DNA of 64,000 nt from Leifsonia aquatica (lineage in GTDB: Bacteria; Actinomycetota; Actinomycetes; Actinomycetales; Microbacteriaceae), in contig NZ_JACHVP010000002.1 in NCBI RefSeq assembly GCF_014190775.1, forward strand, positions 558,001 to 622,000. Direction: 5' to 3'. Below, one piece after another: positions 1-8,318 of this stretch (positions are counted from its first letter, which is position 1; each line of letters begins with the position of its first letter). The notes under the pieces are model-generated. The model saw only the letters and a list, made by a program, of their open reading frames with translations, was not told the origin of the DNA and searched no databases. A program made the position numbers and the translations under genes.

Positions 1-239
1 GTGCGTCGGGCGATCTCCAGTGCGCGTACGTCGTGCCGCGGCTGCGGGGCCGGGGGATCGGGGGCCGGCTCATCGACGCCGTCCTAACGCGCGCCGCGGA
101 GCACGGGCTCGAACGTGTCACCGTGCACTCGAGCCCGCGGGCCGTCGTCGTGTACGAGCGCCACGGCTTCGCGTCCGAGGGCCGGCTGCTCCACACCTCC
201 GTGTCGCATGAGGATCTCTTCAGCCGGAACGAACGGTAG
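1..239 (+). CDS. GNAT family N-acetyltransferase, C-terminal part (cut by left edge)
   Basis: The reading frame is open from the window edge to the TAG at 237-239, so only the C-terminal 78 or so residues are present. The segment RLRGRGIGGRLIDAVL is the acetyl-CoA pyrophosphate-binding loop (motif A, R/Q-x-x-G-x-G/A) of GNAT enzymes, and VVYERHGFASEGRLL is the usual motif B (Y-x-x-x-G-F). These enzymes transfer acetyl from acetyl-CoA to an amine; the substrate cannot be told from the fragment. The GTG at 33 is internal to the fold and is not the start. A perfect 8-bp inverted repeat just behind the stop probably ends the transcript. Confidence 0.8.
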   Translation, partial: ASGDLQCAYVVPRLRGRGIGGRLIDAVLTRAAEHGLERVTVHSSPRAVVVYERHGFASEGRLLHTSVSHEDLFSRNER

Positions 240-251
240 ACCGCGGGGTCC

Positions 252-270
252 ACCGTCAACCATTGACGGT
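252..270 (+). terminator. Hairpin behind the GNAT gene, probable terminator
   Basis: ACCGTCAA at 252-259 and TTGACGGT at 263-270 form a perfect 8-bp stem with a 3-base loop, followed by a T-rich stretch (ttctgtcc). It starts 13 bases after the GNAT stop codon. It could alternatively be a regulator-binding palindrome. Confidence 0.5.
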
Positions 271-655
271 TTCTGTCCTCCAGATTGAGGACACGGCCCG
301 CGAGGCCATAGCGTGGTCTCAGCCCGGGGATGCCGCCGCGATGTGGATACGAAATCCGAACAGCGATGACGTCTCAACCCGACACGGAGCAGTCGGCATC
401 CCCTGGGGGCTCTCTTCTTCCGGGTGGCCGAGGCGCGCAGCGCCCCCACCCGCCCCGGTTCCGCTCCGACAACCCGAATGCGGAGCGGCCGCCGTCGTCG
501 ACGGGCCGGCCCGTGGTCCCTCACGGAGCGCGGCCCGTCGCGACTGCCTCGCGCACGGCAGACGAACCGATTCGCTCGAGTTCGCGTCATGGATCGCCCG
601 AACCGTCGTCTCACCTCGTGGAGGGGTGCATCCCTCCGTCGAGAGAGGACGAGCC
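271..655. other. Gene-free stretch upstream of the small peptide gene
   Basis: I find no convincing gene in these 385 bases; the open frames present lack ribosome binding sites and have actinobacterial codon bias in no frame. The last part must hold the promoter and leader of the small peptide gene at 656. A GGAGGG/CCCTCC hairpin (620-625 with 632-637) lies just upstream of the ribosome binding site gagagga and could affect translation of that gene. Confidence 0.5.
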
Positions 656-832
656 ATGACGAAGACCGCGACGACCGGGCCGACCACCGCCGAGGAGGAG
701 CTGGGCAACCCGCTCGACTTCCACGTGGAGGTCTACGAGAGCACCCTCACGCACGAGGAGATCCTGGTCGGCTGCTGGTGCCCGATCGGCCGCACGCACA
801 CGTACGCCGAAGCGGTCGGCGCCGCCGCCTGA
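656..832 (+). CDS. 58-aa cysteine-containing small peptide, possible RiPP precursor
   Basis: Unrecognised small gene. The ATG at 656 follows a purine-rich ribosome binding site (gagaggacgagcc). The product has a Thr-rich start, an acidic leader-like centre (NPLDFHVEVYES, then THEEIL), then a sharp change at residues 39-42 to GCWC followed by PIGRTHTYAEAVGAAA. An acidic leader with a D/E-rich helix, a Gly junction and a short Cys/Ser/Thr-bearing tail is the layout of ribosomally made, modified peptides. No modification enzyme, protease or transporter lies in the visible flank; the left flank is cut off about 660 bases upstream. It may equally be an ordinary small protein of unknown role. Confidence 0.55.
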   Translation: MTKTATTGPTTAEEELGNPLDFHVEVYESTLTHEEILVGCWCPIGRTHTYAEAVGAAA

Positions 833-851
833 GTCGCCGGGAGAACCGTCG

Positions 852-1469
852 CTAGACGGCCGGTGACGAGGGGGTCGCGACCCCGCGGCCGAACGTGATC
901 GCCCGGATGATCTGGATGATGCCGAGCACGATCAGGCTGATGCCGGTGAGCACGAACAGCACCACGATCCCCCACAGCGGGGTGAAGAGCAGCACGATAC
1001 CGGCGATGATGCTCAGGATGCCGAAGAAAACCGCCCAGCCGCGCGACGGGGAGTCGCCGAGCTGAGCGAGGGTGACCGCGCCCTCCACGATCCACGCGAT
1101 GCCGACCAGGATGCCGATGAACACGGCCAGGAAGGCGGTCGTGCCGCTGAGGTTCGCGAAGGCGATGATCGCGCCGATCACGAGCAGCACGCCGAACACG
1201 ATGTCGAGCGCTCGCGAGCCTCCGCTGAGGCCCTTGGCGAAGATCCCGATGCTGAGGTACGCCAGGCCCGACACGAGCAGGGAGATGGCGATCAGGATGG
1301 TGAGGCCGACGGCGGCGGTCTTCGGCCAGAACACGATGATGACGCCGATGATCAGCGCCACCGTGCCGCTGATCCCGAGTGCGACCCGCACGCTGTTGAT
1401 CACCGAGCCGGTCATGTCCTTGCCGTTGAGCGAGAAGGCGGCGAAACCCGAAGGCTGAGAAGTGGACAT
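852..1469 (-). CDS. HdeD/DUF308 family multi-pass membrane protein
   Basis: The 205-residue product is almost entirely hydrophobic: about six membrane helices in three repeated pairs (for example ALIIGVIIVFWPKTAAVG and IIAGIVLLFTPLWGIVVL), the internal duplication typical of HdeD/DUF308 proteins, whose E. coli founder is linked to acid resistance. The real start is the ATG of MSTSQPS at 1469: the ribosome binding site ggaaagg lies nine bases before it but directly abuts the other in-frame ATG at 1478. It is a single-gene unit. Function beyond a membrane stress role is unknown. Confidence 0.85.
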   Translation of the reverse strand: MSTSQPSGFAAFSLNGKDMTGSVINSVRVALGISGTVALIIGVIIVFWPKTAAVGLTILIAISLLVSGLAYLSIGIFAKGLSGGSRALDIVFGVLLVIGAIIAFANLSGTTAFLAVFIGILVGIAWIVEGAVTLAQLGDSPSRGWAVFFGILSIIAGIVLLFTPLWGIVVLFVLTGISLIVLGIIQIIRAITFGRGVATPSSPAV

Positions 1470-1557
1470 CGCGAGCATCCTTTCCGTGGATGCTTCGGAC
1501 GCTAGCGCTCAGCGCACCCGCCTGTCTATGACCGGCGTCACACAGCAGTGGCGGGGG

Positions 1558-1662
1558 TCAGCGCAGGCGCTCCTCCTCTTCGCGCTCCAGGCGCTCCTTC
1601 TCGGCGACCTTCGCCTCTTCGGTCTTCTGGATCTCTTCTTCGCGCGGGGTCTTGTTCGTCAT
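1558..1662 (-). CDS. 34-aa highly charged small protein downstream of the ligase
   Basis: An ATG at 1662 opens a 34-residue frame ending with TGA at 1558-1560. The product is almost all Glu, Lys and Arg (MTNKTPREEEIQKTEEAK then alternating K/E/R) and should form a single charged alpha-helix or coiled coil. It starts ten bases after the ligase stop codon on the same strand, so the two are probably cotranscribed. The ribosome binding site is weak, suggesting translation follows from the ligase gene. I do not recognise the family; the consistent codon bias and operon position support a real gene. Confidence 0.55.
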   Translation of the reverse strand: MTNKTPREEEIQKTEEAKVAEKERLEREEEERLR

Positions 1663-1672
1663 GCCCGGGAGC

Positions 1673-3205
1673 CTACTCCGGAGTGCCGCGCAGGAGTCCG
1701 CGGAGGTTCGTTATCGTGTCGGCCTCGGCGGCCGTCTTGTCGTCGCGGTACCGCTTGACGCGCGCGAACCGCAGCGCGATGCCGCCGGGGTAGCGGCTGG
1801 AGCGCTGCACGCCGTCGATCGCGATCTCGACGACGGTCGTCGGCGCGACCCACACCGTGCCGGGGGTGCGCCGCACCTCGATCTCCTGGAACAGCTCGGT
1901 CTGCATCCGCAGCATCTCGTCGGTCAGGCCTTTGAAGGTCTTGCCGACCATGACGAAGCCGCCCGGCTCGCCGTACTCGCCGTCCGGGTCGAGCGCGCCG
2001 AGGTGGAGGTTGGAGAGCAGGCCCTGCCGCCGGCCCGATCCCCACTCGCAGGCGAGCACGACCAGGTCGTAGGTGTGCACCGGCTTGACCTTGATCCAGC
2101 TCGATCCGCGCCGTCCCGCGGCGTACGGCGAGCCCAGCGCCTTGACGACCACGCCCTCCTGCCCGGCCGCGAGGGCGTCGCGGGCGACCTGCTCGGCGAC
2201 CTCGGGGTCGTCGGTCACCCGGCCCGGGATGCGGTGCTCGCCCGCCACCCGCTCCAGCTCGGCGCGGCGCATCGAGAGCGGCTCGTCGAGCAGGTCGCGG
2301 CCGTCCACGTGCAGGATGTCGAAGAACCAGGGGTGCAGCACGGTCTCGCCGACCGACTCGGAGCCGAAGCGCGACATGGTCTCCTGGAACGGGCGCGGTC
2401 CGCCGTCCTCGTCGAGGGCGAGCGTCTCGCCGTCCAGGATGAGGTCGCGCGCCGGCATGGAGCGCACGACCTCCACGACCTCGGGCACCCGGTGGGTGAT
2501 GTCGGCGAGCGTGCGGGTGAAGACGCGCACCTCGTCACCGTTTCGGTGCACCTGGATGCGCGCCCCGTCGAGCTTGAACTCGACCGACGCCTCCCCGGTC
2601 GTCTCGAGCGCGGCGCTCGCGCTCGCGGCGGTCGCCGCCAGCATGGGCAGCACCGGTCGCCCGACGACGAGCCCGACGTCGTCGAGCTCGTCGGCCGTGC
2701 CGGTCAGTGCGAGGAGGGCGGTCTCGCCGAGATCGCCCGACAGCATCGCCGCCCGGCGGACGCTCGGGGCCGGCCGGTCGGAGGCGCGAGCGATGGCGTC
2801 GAGGAGCACCCCCTCCAGCGCGCCGGTGCGCATCTCGCCGAGCAGCACGCGACCGATGAAGTCCTGCTCGGCCGCGGTCGCGCGCCCGGTGAGGTCGCGC
2901 AGGGCGGCGGTGCGCTCGGCGGCCGAGCCCGCCCCGGAGAGGGTGAGCATCCGATCGAGGAACGCGTCCAGGTCGCCGACGGTGAGCGTGGCCTCTGCGG
3001 CCGGCTCACCCATCGCGGCGCCGAGCCCGCGCCAGCCCACGCCGACGCGGCCCTGTCGCGGGCGGCCCACGAGCATCCCGACGGCGGGCGCGACCTCATC
3101 GGGGGCGAGCCGGTTCAGCAGTTCGGCGAGGGCGTCGACCTTCGCCAGCCGCGACCGCGTGGCGGCGACGGTGTCTGCGGTGGTCACGAGCGCATCGAGG
3201 AGCAC
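1673..3205 (-). CDS. ligB: ATP-dependent DNA ligase (mycobacterial LigB type)
   Basis: The 510-residue product aligns by eye along its length with actinobacterial LigB: an N-terminal DNA-binding domain (from LLDALVTTADTVAATRSRL), the adenylation motif EFKLDGARIQ with the AMP-accepting lysine near residue 211, the nucleotidyltransferase motifs SRFGS, FFDILHVDG, EGVVVKA and SWIKVKP, then an OB-fold to the end (SSRYPGGIALRFARV). It seals nicks in DNA using ATP and is normally dispensable beside NAD-dependent LigA, acting in repair. The GTG at 3205 is preferred because GGGAG lies ten bases upstream; an in-frame GTG at 3241 would put that site inside the gene. The 34-aa gene follows in the same transcript. 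Confidence 0.9.
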   Translation of the reverse strand: MLLDALVTTADTVAATRSRLAKVDALAELLNRLAPDEVAPAVGMLVGRPRQGRVGVGWRGLGAAMGEPAAEATLTVGDLDAFLDRMLTLSGAGSAAERTAALRDLTGRATAAEQDFIGRVLLGEMRTGALEGVLLDAIARASDRPAPSVRRAAMLSGDLGETALLALTGTADELDDVGLVVGRPVLPMLAATAASASAALETTGEASVEFKLDGARIQVHRNGDEVRVFTRTLADITHRVPEVVEVVRSMPARDLILDGETLALDEDGGPRPFQETMSRFGSESVGETVLHPWFFDILHVDGRDLLDEPLSMRRAELERVAGEHRIPGRVTDDPEVAEQVARDALAAGQEGVVVKALGSPYAAGRRGSSWIKVKPVHTYDLVVLACEWGSGRRQGLLSNLHLGALDPDGEYGEPGGFVMVGKTFKGLTDEMLRMQTELFQEIEVRRTPGTVWVAPTTVVEIAIDGVQRSSRYPGGIALRFARVKRYRDDKTAAEADTITNLRGLLRGTPE

Positions 3206-3335
3206 GCCGCCCAGTCTCCCACCGCCCCCCGACAGCACCACCCCCGTCCGCGTGCCGGTCGAAGTTCACGAAGTGGCGCCCATTCTCGCCCTTTTGACCG
3301 CAACGACGTGAACCTCGGCGGCAAGCCCGATCGCG

Positions 3336-3527
3336 TCAGCGGGCGCCGAGGATGCGTTCGATGCGGTGCCACGTGCGCTGATCCACCCGGCGGCGGTCCT
3401 CGTCCACGGCGGACCGCAGGACGGTGTGCCGTGCGTCGCCCGCCTCGCTCGCGGCGATCTCGGTGACGCAGGTCACCAGACCGTAGCCCGGGACGAGAAG
3501 TGTGCAGGTCACGGATGGATCCGACAT
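3336..3527 (-). CDS. 63-aa hypothetical protein
   Basis: A clear AAGGAG six bases before the ATG at 3527 makes this a convincing gene. The product begins MSDPSVTCTLLVPGYGLVTCVTEIAASEAGDARHT (shown in part) and ends basic, with RRRVDQRTWHRIERILGAR. It has two cysteines in the first third and no membrane segment. No family is recognised. It lies between the ligase gene downstream and the AraC gene, from which it diverges across about 200 bases. Confidence 0.6.
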   Translation of the reverse strand: MSDPSVTCTLLVPGYGLVTCVTEIAASEAGDARHTVLRSAVDEDRRRVDQRTWHRIERILGAR

Positions 3528-3726
3528 GGGCTGCTCCTTCGCTGGATGGCCGACCGTGCGACCGAGTTTCGCCAGCGGCGCGTCGATGGAGAGGCCGGTT
3601 GCGCGTTCTGCGAGTCCGCTTGCGGTTTCTGCTCGCGTCGAGGACGGTTCGGCCTCTACGTCTCCGCATTTGCGAGCCGACCGTCCGGTGGTTCACTGGG
3701 ACCAGACCCGGGATCGGAGGAGCACG

Positions 3727-4671
3727 GTGACGTCGCGGCGGTCGAGGTGGGACGCAATGCCACCCGTTGAGGGACTGCGGCTCGCCGTCCGGGGCATCGC
3801 GGCGGTGGAGGCGAACCCGGCCCTGTCGGATTACCTGACGTCAGCCAACCTGAGGATCGTCCGGCTGGAGGAGTCCGACAGCCTGCGGATCCGGATGACG
3901 CGCTTCCCCGAGCTCACCTTCGCCCACGCGAACCTGCCGCGCGCACTCGTCGAATGGCCGCGCGACGCACTTTCGCTCACGCGCGCCGCCGTCATCCTGT
4001 GCATCAGCGGCCGGATCGCGGTGACCTCCACCTCGACGGTCATCGAGCGGCGCCCCGGGATGTACCTGGTGCCGCCGGGCGATGCTCCGCTCACGTTCGA
4101 GACGCTGGACGACCTCAACGAGGTGCTCTACATCAGCGCCCCGGCCTCCCTGGTGAGCGACATCGATGTGCGGCGGGGGCGCAGCTCCACGCGACCGGAG
4201 GTACCCGCGAACGTGCTCGCCCCGTTGCTCGCCTTCGCGACCTCCCTCAGCGCGGGATCCGTCGGCAACTCGCTCATCGTCGGCCCGCTGCGCTCGGTGG
4301 CGATGGAGGTGGGGCGTGCGCTCGCGCGGCTGATCGCCGAGGGCGACCCGAGCGAGCTCACCCTGTTCTCGCGGACGATGCGCCTCATCGTGGAGAACCA
4401 TGCGGACGCCCGGCTGTCGGTGCCACGCCTGGCCGAACTCGCGGAGGTGTCGCCGCGCAGCCTCCAGGCCGCCTTCGCGACGGAAGGCACGACGGTGGCG
4501 GGAGAGGTGCGGGCGACCCGCGCCCGGGAGGCGAGGGAGCTGCGTGACCGCAACCCGTCGATGCCGGCCGCGCAGATCGCCCGGAGCGTCGGCTTCGGCT
4601 CCGTGTCCTCGCTGTACCGGGCGCTGGAGGCGGAGGCCCGGCCGTCGGCTCCGGACGATCGGCCGTTCTGA
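3727..4671 (+). CDS. AraC family transcriptional regulator
   Basis: The 314-residue product has an N-terminal ligand/dimer domain (including the proline-rich MYLVPPGDAPLTFETL seen in AraC-binding-like domains) and two C-terminal helix-turn-helix units: LSVPRLAELAEVSPRSLQAAF and AAQIARSVGFGSVSSLYRAL. It should bind DNA as an activator responding to an unknown signal. The GTG at 3727 is chosen because GGAGG stands six bases upstream; an ATG at 3757 also exists. The divergent partner is the 63-aa hypothetical gene, and the next gene downstream is the membrane esterase, the best candidate target. Confidence 0.85.
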   Translation: MTSRRSRWDAMPPVEGLRLAVRGIAAVEANPALSDYLTSANLRIVRLEESDSLRIRMTRFPELTFAHANLPRALVEWPRDALSLTRAAVILCISGRIAVTSTSTVIERRPGMYLVPPGDAPLTFETLDDLNEVLYISAPASLVSDIDVRRGRSSTRPEVPANVLAPLLAFATSLSAGSVGNSLIVGPLRSVAMEVGRALARLIAEGDPSELTLFSRTMRLIVENHADARLSVPRLAELAEVSPRSLQAAFATEGTTVAGEVRATRAREARELRDRNPSMPAAQIARSVGFGSVSSLYRALEAEARPSAPDDRPF

Positions 4672-4803
4672 GCGGACGCGCAGATTCCGTCGGACGAATC
4701 TCAGCGATGGACGGCTGTCCATCCGCTTGAATGAGCGGGGGTCCGAAAGCGGATCCGAGGAGGGGCCGAGCATTCGCGGGGCCGGTCTGACGGGGGTCGT
4801 CGC

Positions 4804-6099
4804 GTGTTCGATGGGGTGCTGTCGCTCGATGTGCTGAGCGGCCCGTTTCCGGTGCTGCTGTTCGTGGCGGCCGCAGGCGTCCTGATCGCGCTCCTCGTGA
4901 GACGCCCGTCGGCACGCTGGCTGCGCAGGGTCGCGCTCGCCGCGGTCGGCGGACTCGCGGCGGCGATCGTGGTGTGGCTCGTCTGCGTCCGTTGGCTCAA
5001 CCTGTTCGGGGAGTCGCTCGGGGCGGGCAACTACGCCTGGCTCGCGGCAGCGTTCTGCGGAGTGGCTTTGTGCGCGGTGAGCATCGGGAGCCGGCCGCGC
5101 TGGCGGACCGTGGTCGCGATCGTGGGAATCCCCGTGTTCCTGGCCGCGGCCACCGTCGGGATCAACGCCAACTACGGCCTCAACCGCACGCTCGGCGGCC
5201 TGCTCGCCATCACCGTCCCCAAGCCCATCGCGCTGACGCCGCCGACCAGCGCCGCGCACCGCTACGACACCGAGCTGTGGAAGCACTGGCGTGCGCCGAG
5301 CGACATGCCGGCGCGCGGAGAGGTCGGCACCGTCCGCATCCCGCCCACCGCGAGCGGGTTCCGGGCGCGCGAGGCGGGCCTGTACCTGCCGCCCGCCGCC
5401 CGCGTCGCCCACCCGCCGACGCTGCCGCTCGTCGTGATGATGATGGGGCAGCCGGGAAACCCCGACCCTGAGCCGATCGCCGGGGTGCTGGACCGCTTCG
5501 CCGCCTCCCATCACGGATTGGCGCCGATCGTGATCGTCGCCGACCAACTCGGGGATCCGACGCACGACACCCTCTGCCGCGACACCAAGCGCTTCGGAGC
5601 CGTGGAGACCTACATCACGCGCGACGTTCCGGCGTGGGCCGAGAAGAACCTCGCCGTCACCCACGACCACCGCTTCTGGACCGTCGCGGGCTATTCCAAC
5701 GGCGGCCTGTGCGCGCTCTCCTTCGGCATCGGCCATCCCGACCTGTTCACGAACATCCTCGACATCTCTGGTGAGGAGTTCCCGGGTGCCGAGCATCCGG
5801 ATGCGACCCTCCACGACGAGTTCGGAGGCGACCAGGCGGCGTACGACCGCGCCAAGCCCTTCACCCGGCTGCGGGCGTCCTCGTTCCCGGGGACCACGGC
5901 GATCTTCACGGCGTGCGCCGACGACCCCGGTTACCACGCCGTCGCGCTGCGCGCCTCGCAGCTGGCTCGGGCGGCCGGCATCAACAGCGCGTTCGTCAGC
6001 CTCCCGACGGGCGGCCACGGGATCGGTGCGCTGGATGGCGGGCTGAACGGCGGCTTCGCGGACCTCTACCCCTTGCTGGGGCTCGAGGCGCCGCGCTGA
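4804..6099 (+). CDS. Membrane-anchored esterase-family alpha/beta hydrolase
   Basis: The first 120 or so residues hold four membrane helices (PVLLFVAAAGVLIALLV, ALAAVGGLAAAIVVWLVCV, WLAAAFCGVALCAVSIG, VVAIVGIPVFLAAATVG). The rest is an extracytoplasmic alpha/beta hydrolase of the esterase D/antigen 85 type: nucleophile elbow GYSNGG, likely Asp in TACADDPG and His in TGGHGIG. Actinobacterial proteins of this layout are often annotated putative esterases, and some act on aminoacylated lipids; the substrate here is unknown. The start is the GTG at 4804 behind a weak G-rich site. It ends one base before the convergent YceI gene. Confidence 0.8.
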   Translation: MFDGVLSLDVLSGPFPVLLFVAAAGVLIALLVRRPSARWLRRVALAAVGGLAAAIVVWLVCVRWLNLFGESLGAGNYAWLAAAFCGVALCAVSIGSRPRWRTVVAIVGIPVFLAAATVGINANYGLNRTLGGLLAITVPKPIALTPPTSAAHRYDTELWKHWRAPSDMPARGEVGTVRIPPTASGFRAREAGLYLPPAARVAHPPTLPLVVMMMGQPGNPDPEPIAGVLDRFAASHHGLAPIVIVADQLGDPTHDTLCRDTKRFGAVETYITRDVPAWAEKNLAVTHDHRFWTVAGYSNGGLCALSFGIGHPDLFTNILDISGEEFPGAEHPDATLHDEFGGDQAAYDRAKPFTRLRASSFPGTTAIFTACADDPGYHAVALRASQLARAAGINSAFVSLPTGGHGIGALDGGLNGGFADLYPLLGLEAPR

Positions 6100-6100
6100 G

Positions 6101-6811
6101 TCAGCCGGCCGCCTTCTCCAGGTTGAGCAGGAACTCCACCGATCCGGTCTTCTCGACCTTCACGAAGCCGAGGCTCGGCGCCGTCACGCCGTAGTCCGCG
6201 AAGGTGATCGGGATGCTGCCGCTCAACTGGCCGCCGTTGCCGTTCAGGCCCACCTGGAGGTCGGCCGTCACCGTCTTCGACACCCCGTGGAGGGTGAGCG
6301 TGCCGGTGGCCTTCACTGTCTGGGCCGCGCCCGACGCGGGAGTGCTGACCGTGACGGGCTGGGTGAGCTCGAAGGTCGCCTCGGGGTAGGTGTCGGTCTG
6401 GAGGGCGGTGGAGCGGAAGTAGTCGTCGCGGTTGGGCTCGTCGGTGGCGATCGTGGCGACCTTGACGGTGACGGTCGCCTTCGTGAGGGTGAGCTTGTCG
6501 ACGGTGAAGGATCCGGTGACGTCGGACGTGCGCCCGGTGACCGTGACGTTCACGCCGTTGAGCACCTCGTCCACCCGGTAGCCGGCGAACGACGACGCCC
6601 CGACCTGCCAGTCTCCACTGAGGTCGGAGGTGTCGATCGTCGTCTTCGCTTCCGGGTCCGTGGTGAGCGCGACCGTCGGCACCGCGTCCGCCGGACCCGC
6701 GATCAGGTCGCGATAGACGTACGGTGCGGCGATCGCACCGGCCACGCCGAGCACGACGACTCCCGCGGCGACGGAGATCCAGACCTTCGAGGACTTCTTC
6801 ATCGGGGACAT
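6101..6811 (-). CDS. YceI family protein with N-terminal membrane anchor
   Basis: The 236-residue product starts with a basic stretch and one hydrophobic helix (VWISVAAGVVVLGVAGAIAA), a signal anchor, followed by a YceI domain: a lipocalin-like beta barrel that binds isoprenoid-type molecules. Recognisable parts are the SDLSGDWQV opening, the core DDYFRSTALQTDTYPEATFE, and GTLTLHGVSKTV near the end. An outward-facing, membrane-tethered location is expected. The start is the ATG at 6811; an ATG three codons later (MKKSS) is equally possible because the ribosome binding site is weak. It stands alone between two genes on different units. Confidence 0.88.
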   Translation of the reverse strand: MSPMKKSSKVWISVAAGVVVLGVAGAIAAPYVYRDLIAGPADAVPTVALTTDPEAKTTIDTSDLSGDWQVGASSFAGYRVDEVLNGVNVTVTGRTSDVTGSFTVDKLTLTKATVTVKVATIATDEPNRDDYFRSTALQTDTYPEATFELTQPVTVSTPASGAAQTVKATGTLTLHGVSKTVTADLQVGLNGNGGQLSGSIPITFADYGVTAPSLGFVKVEKTGSVEFLLNLEKAAG

Positions 6812-6890
6812 GTCAACAAACCTACGGAGTCCCGCCCCGCGGGTGGCTGGGAGTCGTCGATGATCCGTCTGGGAGAGCCCTGGCCGTCCG

Positions 6891-7787
6891 TTACGGCGTC
6901 GGCATCCCTCCGTTGACCGAGAGCGTCTCGCCGATCACGTAGCTCGACTCGGGGGAGGCGAGGAAGACGTAGGCCGGAGCCAGCTCCGCGGGCTGCCCGG
7001 CGCGACCGATCGGGGTCTGGGATCCGAAGTCCGGCAGCTCCTCCGGCGGCTGGCCGGCGCTCGGCTGCAGCGGCGTCCAGATCGGCCCGGGCGCGACCGC
7101 GTTGACGCGGATGCCCTTCGGCGCGAGCTGCTGGGCGAGCGCCTTCGTGAACGCGTTGATGGCGGCCTTGGTCGTCGCGTAGTCGACGAGCTGCTCGCCC
7201 GGCGTGTACGCCTGCACCGAGGTCGTGTTGATGATGGTCGCGCCCGGCTTCAGGTGCGGGAGGGCGTCCTTGGTGAGCCAGAACATCGCGTAGACGTTCG
7301 TCTTCATCGTGAGGTCGAACTGGTCGTCGGGGAGCTCCGCGAGGTCGGTGCAGAAGATCTGCTTGCCCGCGTTGTTGACCAGGATGTCGAGCCCGCCGAA
7401 GGTGTCGACGACGCGTTCGACGACCTCAGCGGAGAAGGCGCGATCGGTCAGGTCGCCCGGGATCAGCAGCGCCTCCCGGTCGGCCGCGCGGATCTGCTCG
7501 GCGATCGCCTGGGCGTCCACCTCCTCGTCGGGCAGGTAGACGATGGCGACGTCGGCGCCCTCGCGGGCGAACGCGATGGCCGCAGCGGCGCCGATCCCGG
7601 AGTCGCCGCCGGTCACCAGCGCTTTGCGACCGGCGAGCCGGCCGCTGCCGACGTAGCTGGTCTCGCCGTGGTCGGCGGGCGGGTCGAGCTCGCTGTCGCG
7701 GCCGGGCTCGGAGACCTGCTTCTCGGGCGGCTCGATGTGCGGGTAGCGGTCGACGGGGTTGTCGAAGGTGTACTGGTTCTGAGGCAT
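6891..7787 (-). CDS. SDR family oxidoreductase (YhdF/YghA-type general stress reductase)
   Basis: The 298-residue product begins with a 45-residue lead (MPQNQYTFDNPVDRYPHIEPPEKQ shown in part) that is characteristic of the YghA/GsiB-associated SDR subgroup, then the classical Rossmann cofactor motif TGGDSGIGAAAA, NNAG, the catalytic Ser-Tyr-Lys (SVQ, then YATTKAA) and PGPIWTPL. It probably reduces an aldehyde or ketone with NAD(P)H. Proteins of this subgroup are usually induced by general stress. The gene lies behind the small hypothetical gene at 7859-8206 on the same strand with a 71-base gap. Confidence 0.88.
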   Translation of the reverse strand: MPQNQYTFDNPVDRYPHIEPPEKQVSEPGRDSELDPPADHGETSYVGSGRLAGRKALVTGGDSGIGAAAAIAFAREGADVAIVYLPDEEVDAQAIAEQIRAADREALLIPGDLTDRAFSAEVVERVVDTFGGLDILVNNAGKQIFCTDLAELPDDQFDLTMKTNVYAMFWLTKDALPHLKPGATIINTTSVQAYTPGEQLVDYATTKAAINAFTKALAQQLAPKGIRVNAVAPGPIWTPLQPSAGQPPEELPDFGSQTPIGRAGQPAELAPAYVFLASPESSYVIGETLSVNGGMPTP

Positions 7788-7858
7788 GGTCCCAGCGAAC
7801 CACCGCGTCGGCACGCTCCCCAGGGGGTTTCCTCCCGCGGCGAGAGGGGTACTTTGGC

Positions 7859-8206
7859 TCAGTCGCCGTCCAGCTCGTCGAGCAGCTTCTTCGCGGCGCG
7901 GGCGATCTCGTCGTGGTCGTTCTGGGCGGCGCGGCTCTCGAGGGAGATCACGGCGCAGCGGTGCAGGCGCGCGAAGTCGCCGAACGGGAACGTGTAGCGC
8001 CCCTTCGTCTCCTCCGACGCGTCCGGGTCCTCGCCCAGATGCCAGAGCGCGAACTCCGTCCAGCCGTGCTTGTCGATGAACGCGTTCTCGTCGTCGGCGC
8101 TCGGCGCGTGCTCGCTCCAGTCGTCGCGCTCGTCGCGCACGATCCGGCTCTTCGCGATCAGCTCCCGGGCGTGTTCGAGCGCGGCCCGGTTCAGTCTCGT
8201 CGTCAT
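7859..8206 (-). CDS. Conserved hypothetical protein, 115 aa
   Basis: The ATG at 8206 has a strong ribosome binding site (GGAGAGGA six bases upstream). The soluble product contains AFIDKHGWTEFALWHLG and ETKGRYTFPFGDFARLHRCAVISLESRAAQ (shown in part), a pattern I have seen in short actinobacterial proteins of unknown function. There are no membrane segments. The gene diverges from the alcohol dehydrogenase gene across 112 bases and may be transcribed with the SDR gene downstream. Confidence 0.7.
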   Translation of the reverse strand: MTTRLNRAALEHARELIAKSRIVRDERDDWSEHAPSADDENAFIDKHGWTEFALWHLGEDPDASEETKGRYTFPFGDFARLHRCAVISLESRAAQNDHDEIARAAKKLLDELDGD

Positions 8207-8318
8207 CGTCGGTCCTCTCCTGCCGGGTGCCGGATGCCCCTGGGCAATCATTGATCCACGGATGGCCCCGATTGTGAACCCCTGTCGGAGACCTGTACGA
8301 CGGCGTACTTGTCGAGTC

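Noticed and set aside
1652-3466. 604-codon plus-strand open frame opposite the ligase gene
   Set aside because: Antisense shadow of the ligase; the ligase has all nucleotidyltransferase motifs.
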